This document shows, piece by piece, positions 54,956 to 64,000 of a stretch of 64,000 bases of DNA. Each line of letters opens with the position of its first letter. Positions within the stretch are counted from its first letter, which is position 1. The notes under the pieces were generated by a model. It was given only the letters and a program-made list of their open reading frames with translations. It did not search any database and had not been told where the DNA came from. The position numbers and the translations under genes are program-made. The stretch comes from an uncultured Pelagibacteraceae bacterium (GTDB lineage Bacteria; Pseudomonadota; Alphaproteobacteria; Pelagibacterales; Pelagibacteraceae): the NCBI GenBank assembly GCA_902604785.1, contig CACLAC010000001.1:62001-126000 (forward strand), in the 5' to 3' direction.

Positions 54956-54972
54956 ATTAGAATTATTCTAAT
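54956..54972 (+). promoter_or_regulatory. Irr/ICE-like palindrome upstream of the TAXI-TRAP operon
   Basis: ATTAGAA-TTA-TTCTAAT perfect 7-bp dyad with 3-nt spacer. Confidence 0.45.
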
Positions 54973-55044
54973 AAACTTCTGGACAATCTAATTAAATTTT
55001 GTTTCAATTATTTATTATAATTAACTAATAGAGAGAGAGGGAAA

Positions 55045-56049
55045 ATGAAAAAAATATTATCTATCCTATCAAGTACTCTAATTCTTTTTGCTGCATTATT
55101 TTCATTTAATACTGTTGCAAAATCTGCAGAGTTTTTTACGATAGGAACAGGTGGTCCAACTGGTGTATATTTCCAAACTGGTAATGCTATTTGCAAGATG
55201 TTGCATAAATCAGCTATAGCTAAAGAACATGGTAGAAAAAAAGGTATAGATAAAGCTTATAGATGTACAGCTCCATCAACTGGAGGTTCTAACTATAATA
55301 TTGGCCAAATTAAAGAAGGTGAATTTCAATTTGGTGTTGCTCAATCTGACTGGCAATATCATGCAGTAAATGGTTCTAGCAAATGGGAAGGAAAACAGTT
55401 TAAAGGTTTAAGAGCTGTATTTTCCGTACATAATGAGCCTTTCCAAATTTGGGCTAGTGCAAAATCGGGTATTTCAGATTTTAACGGTTTAAAAGGTAAA
55501 GTAGTTAACATTGGTAATCCTGGTTCTGGTCAAAGAGGAACTATGGAAGAACTTATGAAAGCAATGGGAGTTGATAACAGTTTCTTTAAATCAGTGACTG
55601 AATTAACTTCATCAGAACAAGTAAAAGCTCTATGTGATGGCAAAATAGATGCATATGGTTATTCTGTAGGATTTCCAAATGGTGCTATGGAGCAAGCAGC
55701 TACTTGTGCTGCAAAAGCAAAACCAATTAATTTAACAGGTGGACCTGTTCAAGGATTAATTGATGGTGCTGATTACTATGCTAAAGCAGTAATTCCCGCA
55801 GGTACTTATACTGGACAAACTTCAGATGCTACTACTTTTGGTGTTAAAGCAACTGTAGTAACTAGTAATGCAGTTGAAGCAGATCTTGTTTATTTAGTTG
55901 TAAAAGCTGTTTTTGAGAACTTTGATGACTTCAGAAAACAACATCCTGCTTTTGCTCCTCTAAAAAAGGAAGATATGATTGCTGATGGTTTATCAGCTCC
56001 TTTACATGAAGGTGCTAAGAGATATTATAAAGAAGTTGGATTAATGTAA
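55045..56049 (+). CDS. TAXI-family TRAP transporter solute-binding protein
   Basis: Signal peptide; FFTIGTGGPTGVYFQTGNAICKML, CTAPSTGGSNYNIGQIKEGEFQFGVAQSDW, NIGNPGSGQRGTMEELM. Confidence 0.95.
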   Translation: MKKILSILSSTLILFAALFSFNTVAKSAEFFTIGTGGPTGVYFQTGNAICKMLHKSAIAKEHGRKKGIDKAYRCTAPSTGGSNYNIGQIKEGEFQFGVAQSDWQYHAVNGSSKWEGKQFKGLRAVFSVHNEPFQIWASAKSGISDFNGLKGKVVNIGNPGSGQRGTMEELMKAMGVDNSFFKSVTELTSSEQVKALCDGKIDAYGYSVGFPNGAMEQAATCAAKAKPINLTGGPVQGLIDGADYYAKAVIPAGTYTGQTSDATTFGVKATVVTSNAVEADLVYLVVKAVFENFDDFRKQHPAFAPLKKEDMIADGLSAPLHEGAKRYYKEVGLM

Positions 56050-56071
56050 TACATTTAATATATAATAATTT

Positions 56072-56108
56072 AAAAAGGCCCAATATATTTGTTGGGCCTT
56101 TTTTTTTA
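56072..56108 (+). terminator. Intrinsic terminator between TRAP binding-protein and permease genes
   Basis: AAAAAGGCCCAA-TATATTTG-TTGGGCCTTTTT plus T tract. Confidence 0.93.
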
Positions 56109-56128
56109 TAGTAATATATATTTTTTAA

Positions 56129-58450
56129 ATGAGTCAAAACACTAGCGAAAAAATTAAAAGTAAAATCCAGGAAGATTTATCTCCAACTAAAAATTTGTCT
56201 GGAATACATTTAAAAATTGTTGCTGCTATTGCAATTATTTGGTCTCTATTTCAACTTTGGTATGCATCTCCTTTTCCATTTTGGTTTAATATTGGAATGT
56301 TCAAAGGTTTGCCAGCAAGAGCCATTCATTTAGGATTTGCTTTATTACTCGCATTTTTAATATTTCCTTATTCAAGAGGAAAAAAAATATCAGTTATAGA
56401 TATATTAATCAGTGCAATAGGAGCATTTTGTTGTCTATATATTTATTTTTTTTATGACCAATTGGTTGATAGAGGAGGTATTCTTTTAAAAATTACATTA
56501 ACTGAAAATTTTGTAATACCGATAGAATTAATAATTGGCATCTTTGGAATTTTAATATTACTTGAAGCCACAAGACGAGTAATAGGGATTCCGTTAGTAA
56601 TAATAGCAATTTGTTTTTTATTATTTTCATATTTTGGAAAATATGCTCCCGATATGATATCGCATGGAGGCTTATCGTTAAAAAGATTAGTTGGATTTCA
56701 GTGGTTTGATCAAGAAGCTATATTTGGAATTCCTATTGGTGTCTCTGTCGATTTTATTTTTTTATTTGTTTTATTTGGAGCTCTTTTAGAAACAGCTGGT
56801 GGTGGAAAATATTTTTTAAATTTAGCTTTTGCTATGGTTGGTAAAATGAGAGGAGGGCCAGCAAAAGCTGCAATTTTAGGTTCTGGTATGACTGGATTAA
56901 TCTCAGGATCATCAATTGCAAATACTGTAACAACTGGAACTTTTACAATTCCAATAATGAAAAAAACAGGTTTCTCAAAAGAAAAAGCAGGAGCTATAGA
57001 AGTTTCATCATCTGTAAACGGTCAAATAATGCCTCCAGTTATGGGTGCTGCGGCATTTGTAATGGCAAGCTTTATTGGAGTAACATACTTCGAAGTTGTT
57101 AAGCACGCATTTTTACCAGCAATTATTTCCTATATTGCTCTATTTTATATTTCTCACTTGGAAGCATTAAAGCTTAATCTTAAAGGTATGGATGATGAAG
57201 ATGTTCCTAATTTAAAAAAAACCTTTTTTTCAGGACTTCATTTTTTAATTCCAATTTTTGTTTTAATTTACTTATTAGTTTATATGAGATTTACAGCCTC
57301 ATATTCAATTTTTTATGCAACATTATCTTTAATCTTTGTAAATTTGATTAACAAAATAATAAAAGAAAAGGATTTTAAATATTCTTTAATAACTTGGTAC
57401 AATCAAACAATTATAGGATTTGAAAAAGGCGCCATTAACATGGTTGGTGTAGGTATTGCAATTGCTACTGCCGGGGTGATTGTTGGTGCAGTTGGTTCAA
57501 CAGGCTTAAGTACAAATTTAATAATCGTAATAGAATCAATTGCTAAAGATAATGTAATTATACTACTATTTTTAACAATAATTTTGTGTTTATTGTTGGG
57601 AATGGGTCTTCCAACAACAGCTAACTATGTTGTGGTTGCATCCCTTATGGCAACTGTTCTGGTAGATGTTGGAAATGCATCAGGATTTATTTTTCCGCTT
57701 ATAGCAGTTCATTTATTTGTTTTTTATTTTGGTTTAATGGCCGACGTTACACCTCCAGTAGGACTTGCGTCATATGCAGCCGCTGCTATTTCAGGAGGAG
57801 ACCCGCTTAGAACTGGCGCACAAGCATTTTGGTATAGTTTAAGGACTGGAATTCTTCCTATTGTATTTTTATTTAATCATGAATTACTATTAATAGGTGT
57901 CGAAAATATATGGCATGCTCTCTTAATAATTATAACTTCTTTAATTGGTATTTTAATATTTACATCTGCAACCCAAGGATGGTTTATTAATAAACTTAAA
58001 TGGTATGAAATAATAATTTTCCTTATAATTTCAATTTCATTTCTATCTCCAGAATTTGTTTTAAATAAATTTTATCCAAAATATAATTATCTAGAATTAG
58101 CTAAAATTCAAAATATAAAATTAGATCCGAAAAAAGAAGTAAGAATAAAAGTTACAAGAGTAAGTGAATATGGAGAAAGGTATAAATTATTTTTGATAGA
58201 AAAAAATACTTTTAATAATCTTTATAATCTAGAAGAATATGGAATTAATTTAATAAACGAAGAAAATAAAATTATAGTAGATACTATTAAATGGAATGGA
58301 AATGCAAAAAAAGCTGGAATCGAAATGGGAGATTATATAACTGAATTTAAAATTGAAAATTCTAATAGGCCAAATAAAAAATTAGTATATCCAATTGCAT
58401 TATTTTTATTATTAGTTTTTGGCTATCTAAATAAAAGAAGAACTAGCTAG
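56129..58450 (+). CDS. TRAP transporter fused permease (4TM/12TM, TAXI-associated) with C-terminal soluble tail
   Basis: GSGMTGLISGSSIANTVTTGTFTIPIMKK, LGMGLPTTANYVVVASLMA, ADVTPPVGLASYAAAAISGGDP. Confidence 0.95.
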   Translation: MSQNTSEKIKSKIQEDLSPTKNLSGIHLKIVAAIAIIWSLFQLWYASPFPFWFNIGMFKGLPARAIHLGFALLLAFLIFPYSRGKKISVIDILISAIGAFCCLYIYFFYDQLVDRGGILLKITLTENFVIPIELIIGIFGILILLEATRRVIGIPLVIIAICFLLFSYFGKYAPDMISHGGLSLKRLVGFQWFDQEAIFGIPIGVSVDFIFLFVLFGALLETAGGGKYFLNLAFAMVGKMRGGPAKAAILGSGMTGLISGSSIANTVTTGTFTIPIMKKTGFSKEKAGAIEVSSSVNGQIMPPVMGAAAFVMASFIGVTYFEVVKHAFLPAIISYIALFYISHLEALKLNLKGMDDEDVPNLKKTFFSGLHFLIPIFVLIYLLVYMRFTASYSIFYATLSLIFVNLINKIIKEKDFKYSLITWYNQTIIGFEKGAINMVGVGIAIATAGVIVGAVGSTGLSTNLIIVIESIAKDNVIILLFLTIILCLLLGMGLPTTANYVVVASLMATVLVDVGNASGFIFPLIAVHLFVFYFGLMADVTPPVGLASYAAAAISGGDPLRTGAQAFWYSLRTGILPIVFLFNHELLLIGVENIWHALLIIITSLIGILIFTSATQGWFINKLKWYEIIIFLIISISFLSPEFVLNKFYPKYNYLELAKIQNIKLDPKKEVRIKVTRVSEYGERYKLFLIEKNTFNNLYNLEEYGINLINEENKIIVDTIKWNGNAKKAGIEMGDYITEFKIENSNRPNKKLVYPIALFLLLVFGYLNKRRTS

Positions 58451-58872
58451 CCACCAAATCCAGCATTAGGTAAAGGTTTTTTTAATATTTTCCATATACC
58501 TGAAGCAGTGGCAATTAGTTTGCCCTTGCACTCTAAATGGCAAATTAAGAAAACCATACTGTTTGTTATTTTTTGAATTTTTGTAAATCCAATAATTTCA
58601 TCACCCAGAACGGTGGAGCCTATAAATTTTATATCTAGAGAAATTGTAACACATGGTTTTCCATCAGTTGATCTATGGGCACCTGTACCAGCTCCAGCAT
58701 CAATAATTGAAGCTATATAGCCGCCATGGGTAATTCCTGCCATATTTAAATGACTTTTTTTTACTTTTGTTTTGAATTCATATTCATTTTTAGAGATCTC
58801 TCTAAATAATAACCCACCATTATGCTTCATGTATCCAGGCTTAGAACTTAATTGTATAAATTTTTTCGGCAT
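58447..58872 (-). CDS. PaaI-family hotdog thioesterase
   Basis: NMAGITHGGYIASIIDAGAGTGAHRSTDGKPCVTISLDIKFIG; start set at MPKKFIQ because the ORF-track extension runs through tRNA-Arg. Confidence 0.9.
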   Translation of the reverse strand: MPKKFIQLSSKPGYMKHNGGLLFREISKNEYEFKTKVKKSHLNMAGITHGGYIASIIDAGAGTGAHRSTDGKPCVTISLDIKFIGSTVLGDEIIGFTKIQKITNSMVFLICHLECKGKLIATASGIWKILKKPLPNAGFGG

Positions 58873-58967
58873 TAGATTAATATTGTGATTATAACCAACA
58901 AAATCAACACTAAACAAAAAAAATAAATTACAGATTTTCGCAAAGATATTTTCATTTTTACCTCTTC

Positions 58968-59044
58968 TGGTGCGCCTGCTAGGAGTCGAACCCAGAACCT
59001 CCTGGTCCGTAGCCAAGCGCTCTATCCAATTGAGCTACAGGCGC
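58968..59044 (-). tRNA. tRNA-Arg (anticodon ACG), CCA encoded
   Basis: Reverse strand GCGCCTGTAGCTCAATTGGATAGAGCGCTTGGCTACGGACCAGGAGGTTCTGGGTTCGACTCCTAGCAGGCGCACCA; full cloverleaf. Confidence 0.97.
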
Positions 59045-59059
59045 AAAACATTAAATTTA

Positions 59060-59079
59060 TTACATTATTTTTAATGTAA
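59060..59079. promoter_or_regulatory. Inverted repeat between tRNA-Arg and the divergent PDH operon
   Basis: TTACATTA-TTTT-TAATGTAA perfect 8-bp dyad. Confidence 0.4.
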
Positions 59080-59122
59080 ATTCTCAATTTAGCAATTATT
59101 GTGTATATAGTATTCTTTTTAT

Positions 59123-62100
59123 ATGAGTTTAAAATTATTAATTCCAGATATTGGTGATTTCGATAAAGTTGAGATAATAGAAATATTGGTAAAAAAAGGT
59201 CAAAAAATCAATAAAAATGATCCGGTAGTAACTTTAGAAAGTGATAAATCAAGTGTAGAAGTTCCATCAAATTATGAAGGTGAAGTTGAGAGTATAAATG
59301 TCAAGATAGGTGATAAAGTTTCTAAAGGAGATTTAATATTAACTCTATCTTCAAGTAATGAGAAAAATATCGAAAAAATACCCCCAGTTACTGAAAAAAT
59401 TATTCAAGAAGCTGAAAGTTCGATAAGTAAAAAAAACGAAAAAATTAATAATCAATCTGAAAAAGAAAAACCAAAAAAAGTAATACAAGAAACTAAAATA
59501 TTATTTAATAAAAAAGATATTGATCCTCTTGAAACCAAAGATTGGTTAGATTCAATTTCTGCTGTTCTTGAAAAAGAAGGAACACATCGTGCACAATTTT
59601 TAATAAAAGAATTAATAGAGCATTCATATAGACAGGGTTCAGATTTAGCTTTGTCTAGAAACACTCCTTATATAAATACCATTTCTCCTGAAGAAGAAAC
59701 AAAATCTTCAGGAGATCAAAATATAGAGCGAAAGTTGAGATCTTTGATCAGATGGAATGCGGCAGCAATGGTTGTAAGAGCTAATAAAAAATTTCCAGAA
59801 TTAGGTGGCCATATAGGAACTTTTGCTTCAGCGGCTACTTTATATGATGTAGGAATGAATCATTTTTGGAGAGCTAAAAATAATAAATTTGGAGGAGATT
59901 TAATTTATTTTCAAGGACATAGTGCACCTGGAATGTATGCAAGAGCATATTTAGAAGGAAGATTATCGGAAAAACAATTAGATAGTTTTAGACAAGAGGT
60001 AAATAAAGATGGTCTTTCATCTTATCCACATCCTTGGTTAATGCCAAATTTTTGGCAATTCCCGACCGTTTCAATGGGAATAGGACCAATGTTGGCAATT
60101 TATCAAGCAAGATTTATGAAATATCTAATTAATAGAGGATTAATGAAAGATGAAGGAAGAAAAGTTTGGTGTTTCTTGGGAGACGGAGAAATGGATGAGC
60201 CAGAGTCTTTAGGTGCGATAGGTTTGGCAGCTAGAGAAAATTTAGATAATCTTATATTTGTAGTTAACTGTAATTTGCAAAGATTAGATGGACCCGTTAG
60301 AGGAAATGGAAAAATAATTCAAGAGCTAGAAGGGATTTTTAGAGGTGCAGGATGGAATGTTATAAAAGTCATTTGGGGCTCTTATTGGGATTCATTGTTA
60401 GCAAATGATAAAACAGGTCATCTAATTAAAATAATGAATGAAACAGTTGATGGTGAGTATCAAGCTTTTAAAGCTAGAAATGGTTTATATGTTAGAGAAA
60501 AATTTTTTGGTAAATATTCAGAAACATTAGAATTAGTTTCAAAAATGTCTGATAAAGATATTTGGAGATTAAATCGAGGTGGACACGATCCTCATAAAGT
60601 TTATGCAGCTTATGATAAGGCTGTTAAAAATACTGGTAGCCCAACAGTTATTGTTGCCAAAACTATTAAAGGTTATGGTATGGGAAAATCTGGAGAGAGT
60701 GTAAATACAACCCATCAACAAAAGAAATTAGATGTAGACGATTTACTATATTACAGAGATAGATTTGATGTTCCATTAAATGATGAGCAAGTTAAAAATA
60801 TAGAATATTTTAAACCAAATGAAAATTCTGAAGAAATCAAATATTTGAAAGAAAGAAGGATGGAACTCGGAGGTTTCATACCAGAAAGAACTTCTTATTC
60901 AAAACCCATTAAAACTCCAAGTAAAGATATTTTTGATTTTATGAAAGTTTCAACCGGTGACAAAAAAATGTCAACAACTATGGCCTTGGTTCGAATTTTG
61001 ACTAATTTATTAAGAGATAAAAATGTTGCACCAAAATTAGTTCCTATTATTCCAGACGAAGCAAGAACTTTTGGAATGGAAGGTTTTTTCCAAAAAATTG
61101 GAATTTATGCTCATGAAGGTCAAAAATATGAGCCAGAAGACTCTGCACAGCTTTCTTCATATAGAGAAGAAAAAAGTGGACAGGTTTTAGAAGAAGGTAT
61201 TACAGAATCTGGATCAATGTCTTCTTGGATAGCAGCAGGAACATCATATACGAACCACGATATTGAAATGATACCAATATATTTATTTTATTCTATGTTT
61301 GGATTTCAACGAATTGGAGATTTTGCATGGGCCGCAGGAGACAGTCAAGCAAGAGGTTTTCTTATTGGGGCTACAGCTGGAAGAACTACTCTAGCAGGAG
61401 AGGGATTGCAACATCAAGACGGTCATAGTCATCTAATTTCTTCAACTATACCAAATTGTATTTCTTATGACCCGACTTTTCATTATGAGTTAGCTGTCAT
61501 TTTTAGAGAAGGACTTAGAAGAATGCATGAAAAAAATGAAAATGTTTTCTATTATATTACAACAATGAATGAAAATTATCCTCATCCAGAAATACCAAAA
61601 GATAAAAATTGTGAAGAAGGAATATTAAAGGGTATGTATAAAATTAAAGAATATTCTCAATATAAAAAGACAAAAATTCAGTTATTAGGTTCTGGAGCTA
61701 TTTTGAGAGAAATGATAGCAGCAGCAGAAGTTTTGCAGAAAGAATATCAAATTGATAGCGAAATATGGAGTGTAACTAGTTTTACTGAATTAAGACGAGA
61801 TGGTTTGGAGGTTGAAAGATATAACTTATTAAACCCTGAAGGAGAAAAAAAAGTTACATATGTTGAGAAATGTTTAGGAAAAACCGAGGGTCCAATTTTG
61901 GCAGCTTCAGATTATATGAGAATCAATACAGATCAAATTAGACCATATATATCAAAGAATTTTTATTCATTAGGCACAGATGGTTATGGAAGAAGCGATA
62001 CAAGGCAAAACTTAAGAAAATTTTTTGAAGTAGACAAACAGCACATAGTTGCATACGGCTTAAGTGTTTTGGCGAAAGAACAGCTAATAGCATCAAAATA

Positions 62101-62164
62101 TGCCGAGGATGCAATAAAAAAATATAATATTGATAAAAATAAACCAATGCCAACAAAGTTGTAA
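59123..62164 (+). CDS. aceE: Pyruvate dehydrogenase E1 (homodimeric AceE type) with N-terminal lipoyl domain
   Basis: N-term LLIPDIGDFDKVEIIEILVKKGQKI...VTLESDKSSVEVPS lipoyl domain; then AceE: GHIGTFASAATLYDVGMNHFWRA, GDGEMDEPESLGAIGLAARENLDNLIFVVNCNLQRLDGPVRGNGKI. Confidence 0.96.
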   Translation: MSLKLLIPDIGDFDKVEIIEILVKKGQKINKNDPVVTLESDKSSVEVPSNYEGEVESINVKIGDKVSKGDLILTLSSSNEKNIEKIPPVTEKIIQEAESSISKKNEKINNQSEKEKPKKVIQETKILFNKKDIDPLETKDWLDSISAVLEKEGTHRAQFLIKELIEHSYRQGSDLALSRNTPYINTISPEEETKSSGDQNIERKLRSLIRWNAAAMVVRANKKFPELGGHIGTFASAATLYDVGMNHFWRAKNNKFGGDLIYFQGHSAPGMYARAYLEGRLSEKQLDSFRQEVNKDGLSSYPHPWLMPNFWQFPTVSMGIGPMLAIYQARFMKYLINRGLMKDEGRKVWCFLGDGEMDEPESLGAIGLAARENLDNLIFVVNCNLQRLDGPVRGNGKIIQELEGIFRGAGWNVIKVIWGSYWDSLLANDKTGHLIKIMNETVDGEYQAFKARNGLYVREKFFGKYSETLELVSKMSDKDIWRLNRGGHDPHKVYAAYDKAVKNTGSPTVIVAKTIKGYGMGKSGESVNTTHQQKKLDVDDLLYYRDRFDVPLNDEQVKNIEYFKPNENSEEIKYLKERRMELGGFIPERTSYSKPIKTPSKDIFDFMKVSTGDKKMSTTMALVRILTNLLRDKNVAPKLVPIIPDEARTFGMEGFFQKIGIYAHEGQKYEPEDSAQLSSYREEKSGQVLEEGITESGSMSSWIAAGTSYTNHDIEMIPIYLFYSMFGFQRIGDFAWAAGDSQARGFLIGATAGRTTLAGEGLQHQDGHSHLISSTIPNCISYDPTFHYELAVIFREGLRRMHEKNENVFYYITTMNENYPHPEIPKDKNCEEGILKGMYKIKEYSQYKKTKIQLLGSGAILREMIAAAEVLQKEYQIDSEIWSVTSFTELRRDGLEVERYNLLNPEGEKKVTYVEKCLGKTEGPILAASDYMRINTDQIRPYISKNFYSLGTDGYGRSDTRQNLRKFFEVDKQHIVAYGLSVLAKEQLIASKYAEDAIKKYNIDKNKPMPTKL

Positions 62165-62165
62165 A

Positions 62166-63083
62166 ATGAATGATTTAGTGGAAAAAAATAATCAAAATGT
62201 TTTATCTAGCCCAAAAGCTAGAAAGTTTGCAAGAGAAGTAGGTGTTGATGTTAGGGATGTTGTTGGCAGTGAGAGATTAGGAAGAGTTATCGAAAAAGAT
62301 ATTAAGGAGTTTGTTTCTTCAAAATTAAATAAAAAAGAAAATATTAATATAAATAAAGAATATGATCATTCTGAATTTGGGAAAGTTGAAATTAAAGAAA
62401 TACAAAGAATAAAAAAAATTGCAGCGCCACATTTAGTTAATTCTTGGAAAAATATTCCTCACGTTACAAATCATGATGAGGCTGATATTACTGAAATGGA
62501 AGAATTTAGAAATTCTTTAAAAGATATTTATACTGGCGAAAAAAAAAAAATTACTCCATTAGCTTTTATAATTAAAGCAGTTGTATCTTCACTTAGAAAA
62601 TTTCCAAGTTTTAATTCCTCAATTGATGATATTGAAAATGGCAAGATCACTTTAAAAAAATATTATCATATTGGTATTGCAGTTGATACTTCTCACGGTT
62701 TAATGGTACCTAAAATAAGAAATGTAGATAAAAAAAATATAAATGAAATTAGTGAAGAATTAAAAAAAATTAGCGAAGATTGTAGAAATTTAAAAATAGA
62801 TAAAAAAGAATTTTTTGGAGGCTCAATCACAATAACTAGTTTGGGTGGCATAGGTGGTTCTTTTTTTACTCCAATTATAAATTATCCAGAAGTAGCAATA
62901 CTTGGTGTTGGAAGATCTTATAAAAAACAACTATTTATAAATGAAAAATTCACAACTAGAAACGTTTTACCACTTTCTTTATCTTATGATCATAGAATTA
63001 TAGATGGTGCAGAAGCAGCTAGATTTAATAATGATTTAAAAGATAATCTTGGAAGCAATTTTGCTTATAAGTTAGCAATTTAA
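62166..63083 (+). CDS. aceF: Dihydrolipoamide acetyltransferase (E2), PSBD plus catalytic domain, no lipoyl domain
   Basis: MNDLVEKNNQNVLSSPKARKFAREVGVDVRDVVGSERLGRVIEKDI (PSBD), SYDHRIIDGAEAARF (catalytic HxxxDG). Confidence 0.93.
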   Translation: MNDLVEKNNQNVLSSPKARKFAREVGVDVRDVVGSERLGRVIEKDIKEFVSSKLNKKENININKEYDHSEFGKVEIKEIQRIKKIAAPHLVNSWKNIPHVTNHDEADITEMEEFRNSLKDIYTGEKKKITPLAFIIKAVVSSLRKFPSFNSSIDDIENGKITLKKYYHIGIAVDTSHGLMVPKIRNVDKKNINEISEELKKISEDCRNLKIDKKEFFGGSITITSLGGIGGSFFTPIINYPEVAILGVGRSYKKQLFINEKFTTRNVLPLSLSYDHRIIDGAEAARFNNDLKDNLGSNFAYKLAI

Positions 63084-63087
63084 AAAA

Positions 63088-63984
63088 ATGTCAAAACCAG
63101 CATCATTGCTTTCAGCTTTATTGTGTACATTTATATGGGGCACCACTTTTATTGCTCAAGATACGGGCATGGATACTATTGGACCACTTACTTTTAATGC
63201 TGTAAGATTTTTAATTGGTTTTATATCAATTATCCCTATCGCATTTATTTTTGAAAGTAAAAAAATCACTAATGAAATAAACAATAATAAAAAACTATTT
63301 TTAAAATTATCATTTTGGATAGGTTTGTTTTTATTTTTAGGAACTTTTTTACAACAAGCAGCTTTACTTTATACAGATGTAGCAAATGCAGCTTTTTTTA
63401 CTGTTTTTTATGTTCCTATGGTCCCAATTATTCTATTTATGTTTTATTCAAAAAATATTCATTGGAGCATATGGCCCTCTGTTTTGTTATGTGTGGCTGG
63501 CGTTTATCTATTAAGTGATTTTACAGATGCTACAGTAAGATTTGGAGATGGATTGGTAATATTGTGCGCTCTTTTTTGGGCTCTCCATATAATTTTTATT
63601 GGAAAATTTATTCAAAACTTTAATATACCTTTATTTTTTGGTGCTCTTCAAGGTTTAATCGTTTCACTATTCTCTTTTTTATTTGCAATATTTTTTGAAG
63701 ATATTTCATTTATTAATATATTAAATGAGTCTACCTCAATAATTTATGCAGGAGTTTTATCTGGAGGAATTGCATTTACTTTACAAATATATGCACAAAA
63801 AAAAATTTCTCCCGCTCCATCAGCAATTATTTTTTCTCTAGAGGGTGTATTTGCAGCAATTGCAGCGTGGATAATTTTAGATCAAGTATTAGGTTTAAAT
63901 AATTTAATTGGATGTTTTTTCATATTAGTTGGAGTAATAATTTCTCAAATTTTGCCTGAAATCAAATTTTCTAGGAATAAATAA
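63088..63984 (+). CDS. EamA/DMT-superfamily transporter
   Basis: LLCTFIWGTTFIAQDTGMDTIGPLTFNAVRFLIG; two EamA repeats, about 10 TM. Confidence 0.92.
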   Translation: MSKPASLLSALLCTFIWGTTFIAQDTGMDTIGPLTFNAVRFLIGFISIIPIAFIFESKKITNEINNNKKLFLKLSFWIGLFLFLGTFLQQAALLYTDVANAAFFTVFYVPMVPIILFMFYSKNIHWSIWPSVLLCVAGVYLLSDFTDATVRFGDGLVILCALFWALHIIFIGKFIQNFNIPLFFGALQGLIVSLFSFLFAIFFEDISFINILNESTSIIYAGVLSGGIAFTLQIYAQKKISPAPSAIIFSLEGVFAAIAAWIILDQVLGLNNLIGCFFILVGVIISQILPEIKFSRNK

Positions 63985-64000
63985 TAACAAATAAAATTAA

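Noticed and set aside
58873-59016. ORF-track N-terminal extension of the thioesterase (MATDQEVLGSTPSRRTRRGKN...)
   Set aside because: It is a translation through the tRNA-Arg gene; the true start is MPKKFIQ at 58872.

Overview
The window is a very AT-rich, densely packed, essentially chromosomal segment of a streamlined alphaproteobacterium. Gene content and order (murJ-trpS-nfu, miaB-phoH-ybeY-lnt-metK-nusA-infB-rbfA-rpsO-pnp, mutM-rpsT-dnaA-dnaN, argH-lptM-lysA, helicase-ferredoxin-carD) suggest a SAR11/Pelagibacterales-like organism; that assignment is inference. I found no prophage, transposon, CRISPR array or rRNA. There are two tRNAs, Leu-CAA and Arg-ACG. Two small genes are absent from the supplied ORF track: a 38-aa LptM-like lipoprotein between argH and lysA, and a 26-aa Lys/Arg/Ala peptide gene with its own promoter-like sequence, 5' inverted repeat, Shine-Dalgarno and strong terminator. 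The observations most worth following up are: (1) a pyruvate dehydrogenase locus where the lipoyl domain is at the N-terminus of the AceE-type E1, while the adjacent E2 has none; (2) the 26-aa basic peptide cassette beside a CarD protein with a long lysine-rich N-terminal tail; (3) Irr/ICE-like palindromes upstream of irr, katG and a TAXI-TRAP transporter; (4) a terminator hairpin directly abutting the nusA Shine-Dalgarno; (5) several small genes missing from otherwise conserved operons. All calls come from reading the sequence and supplied translations; no database search was run.
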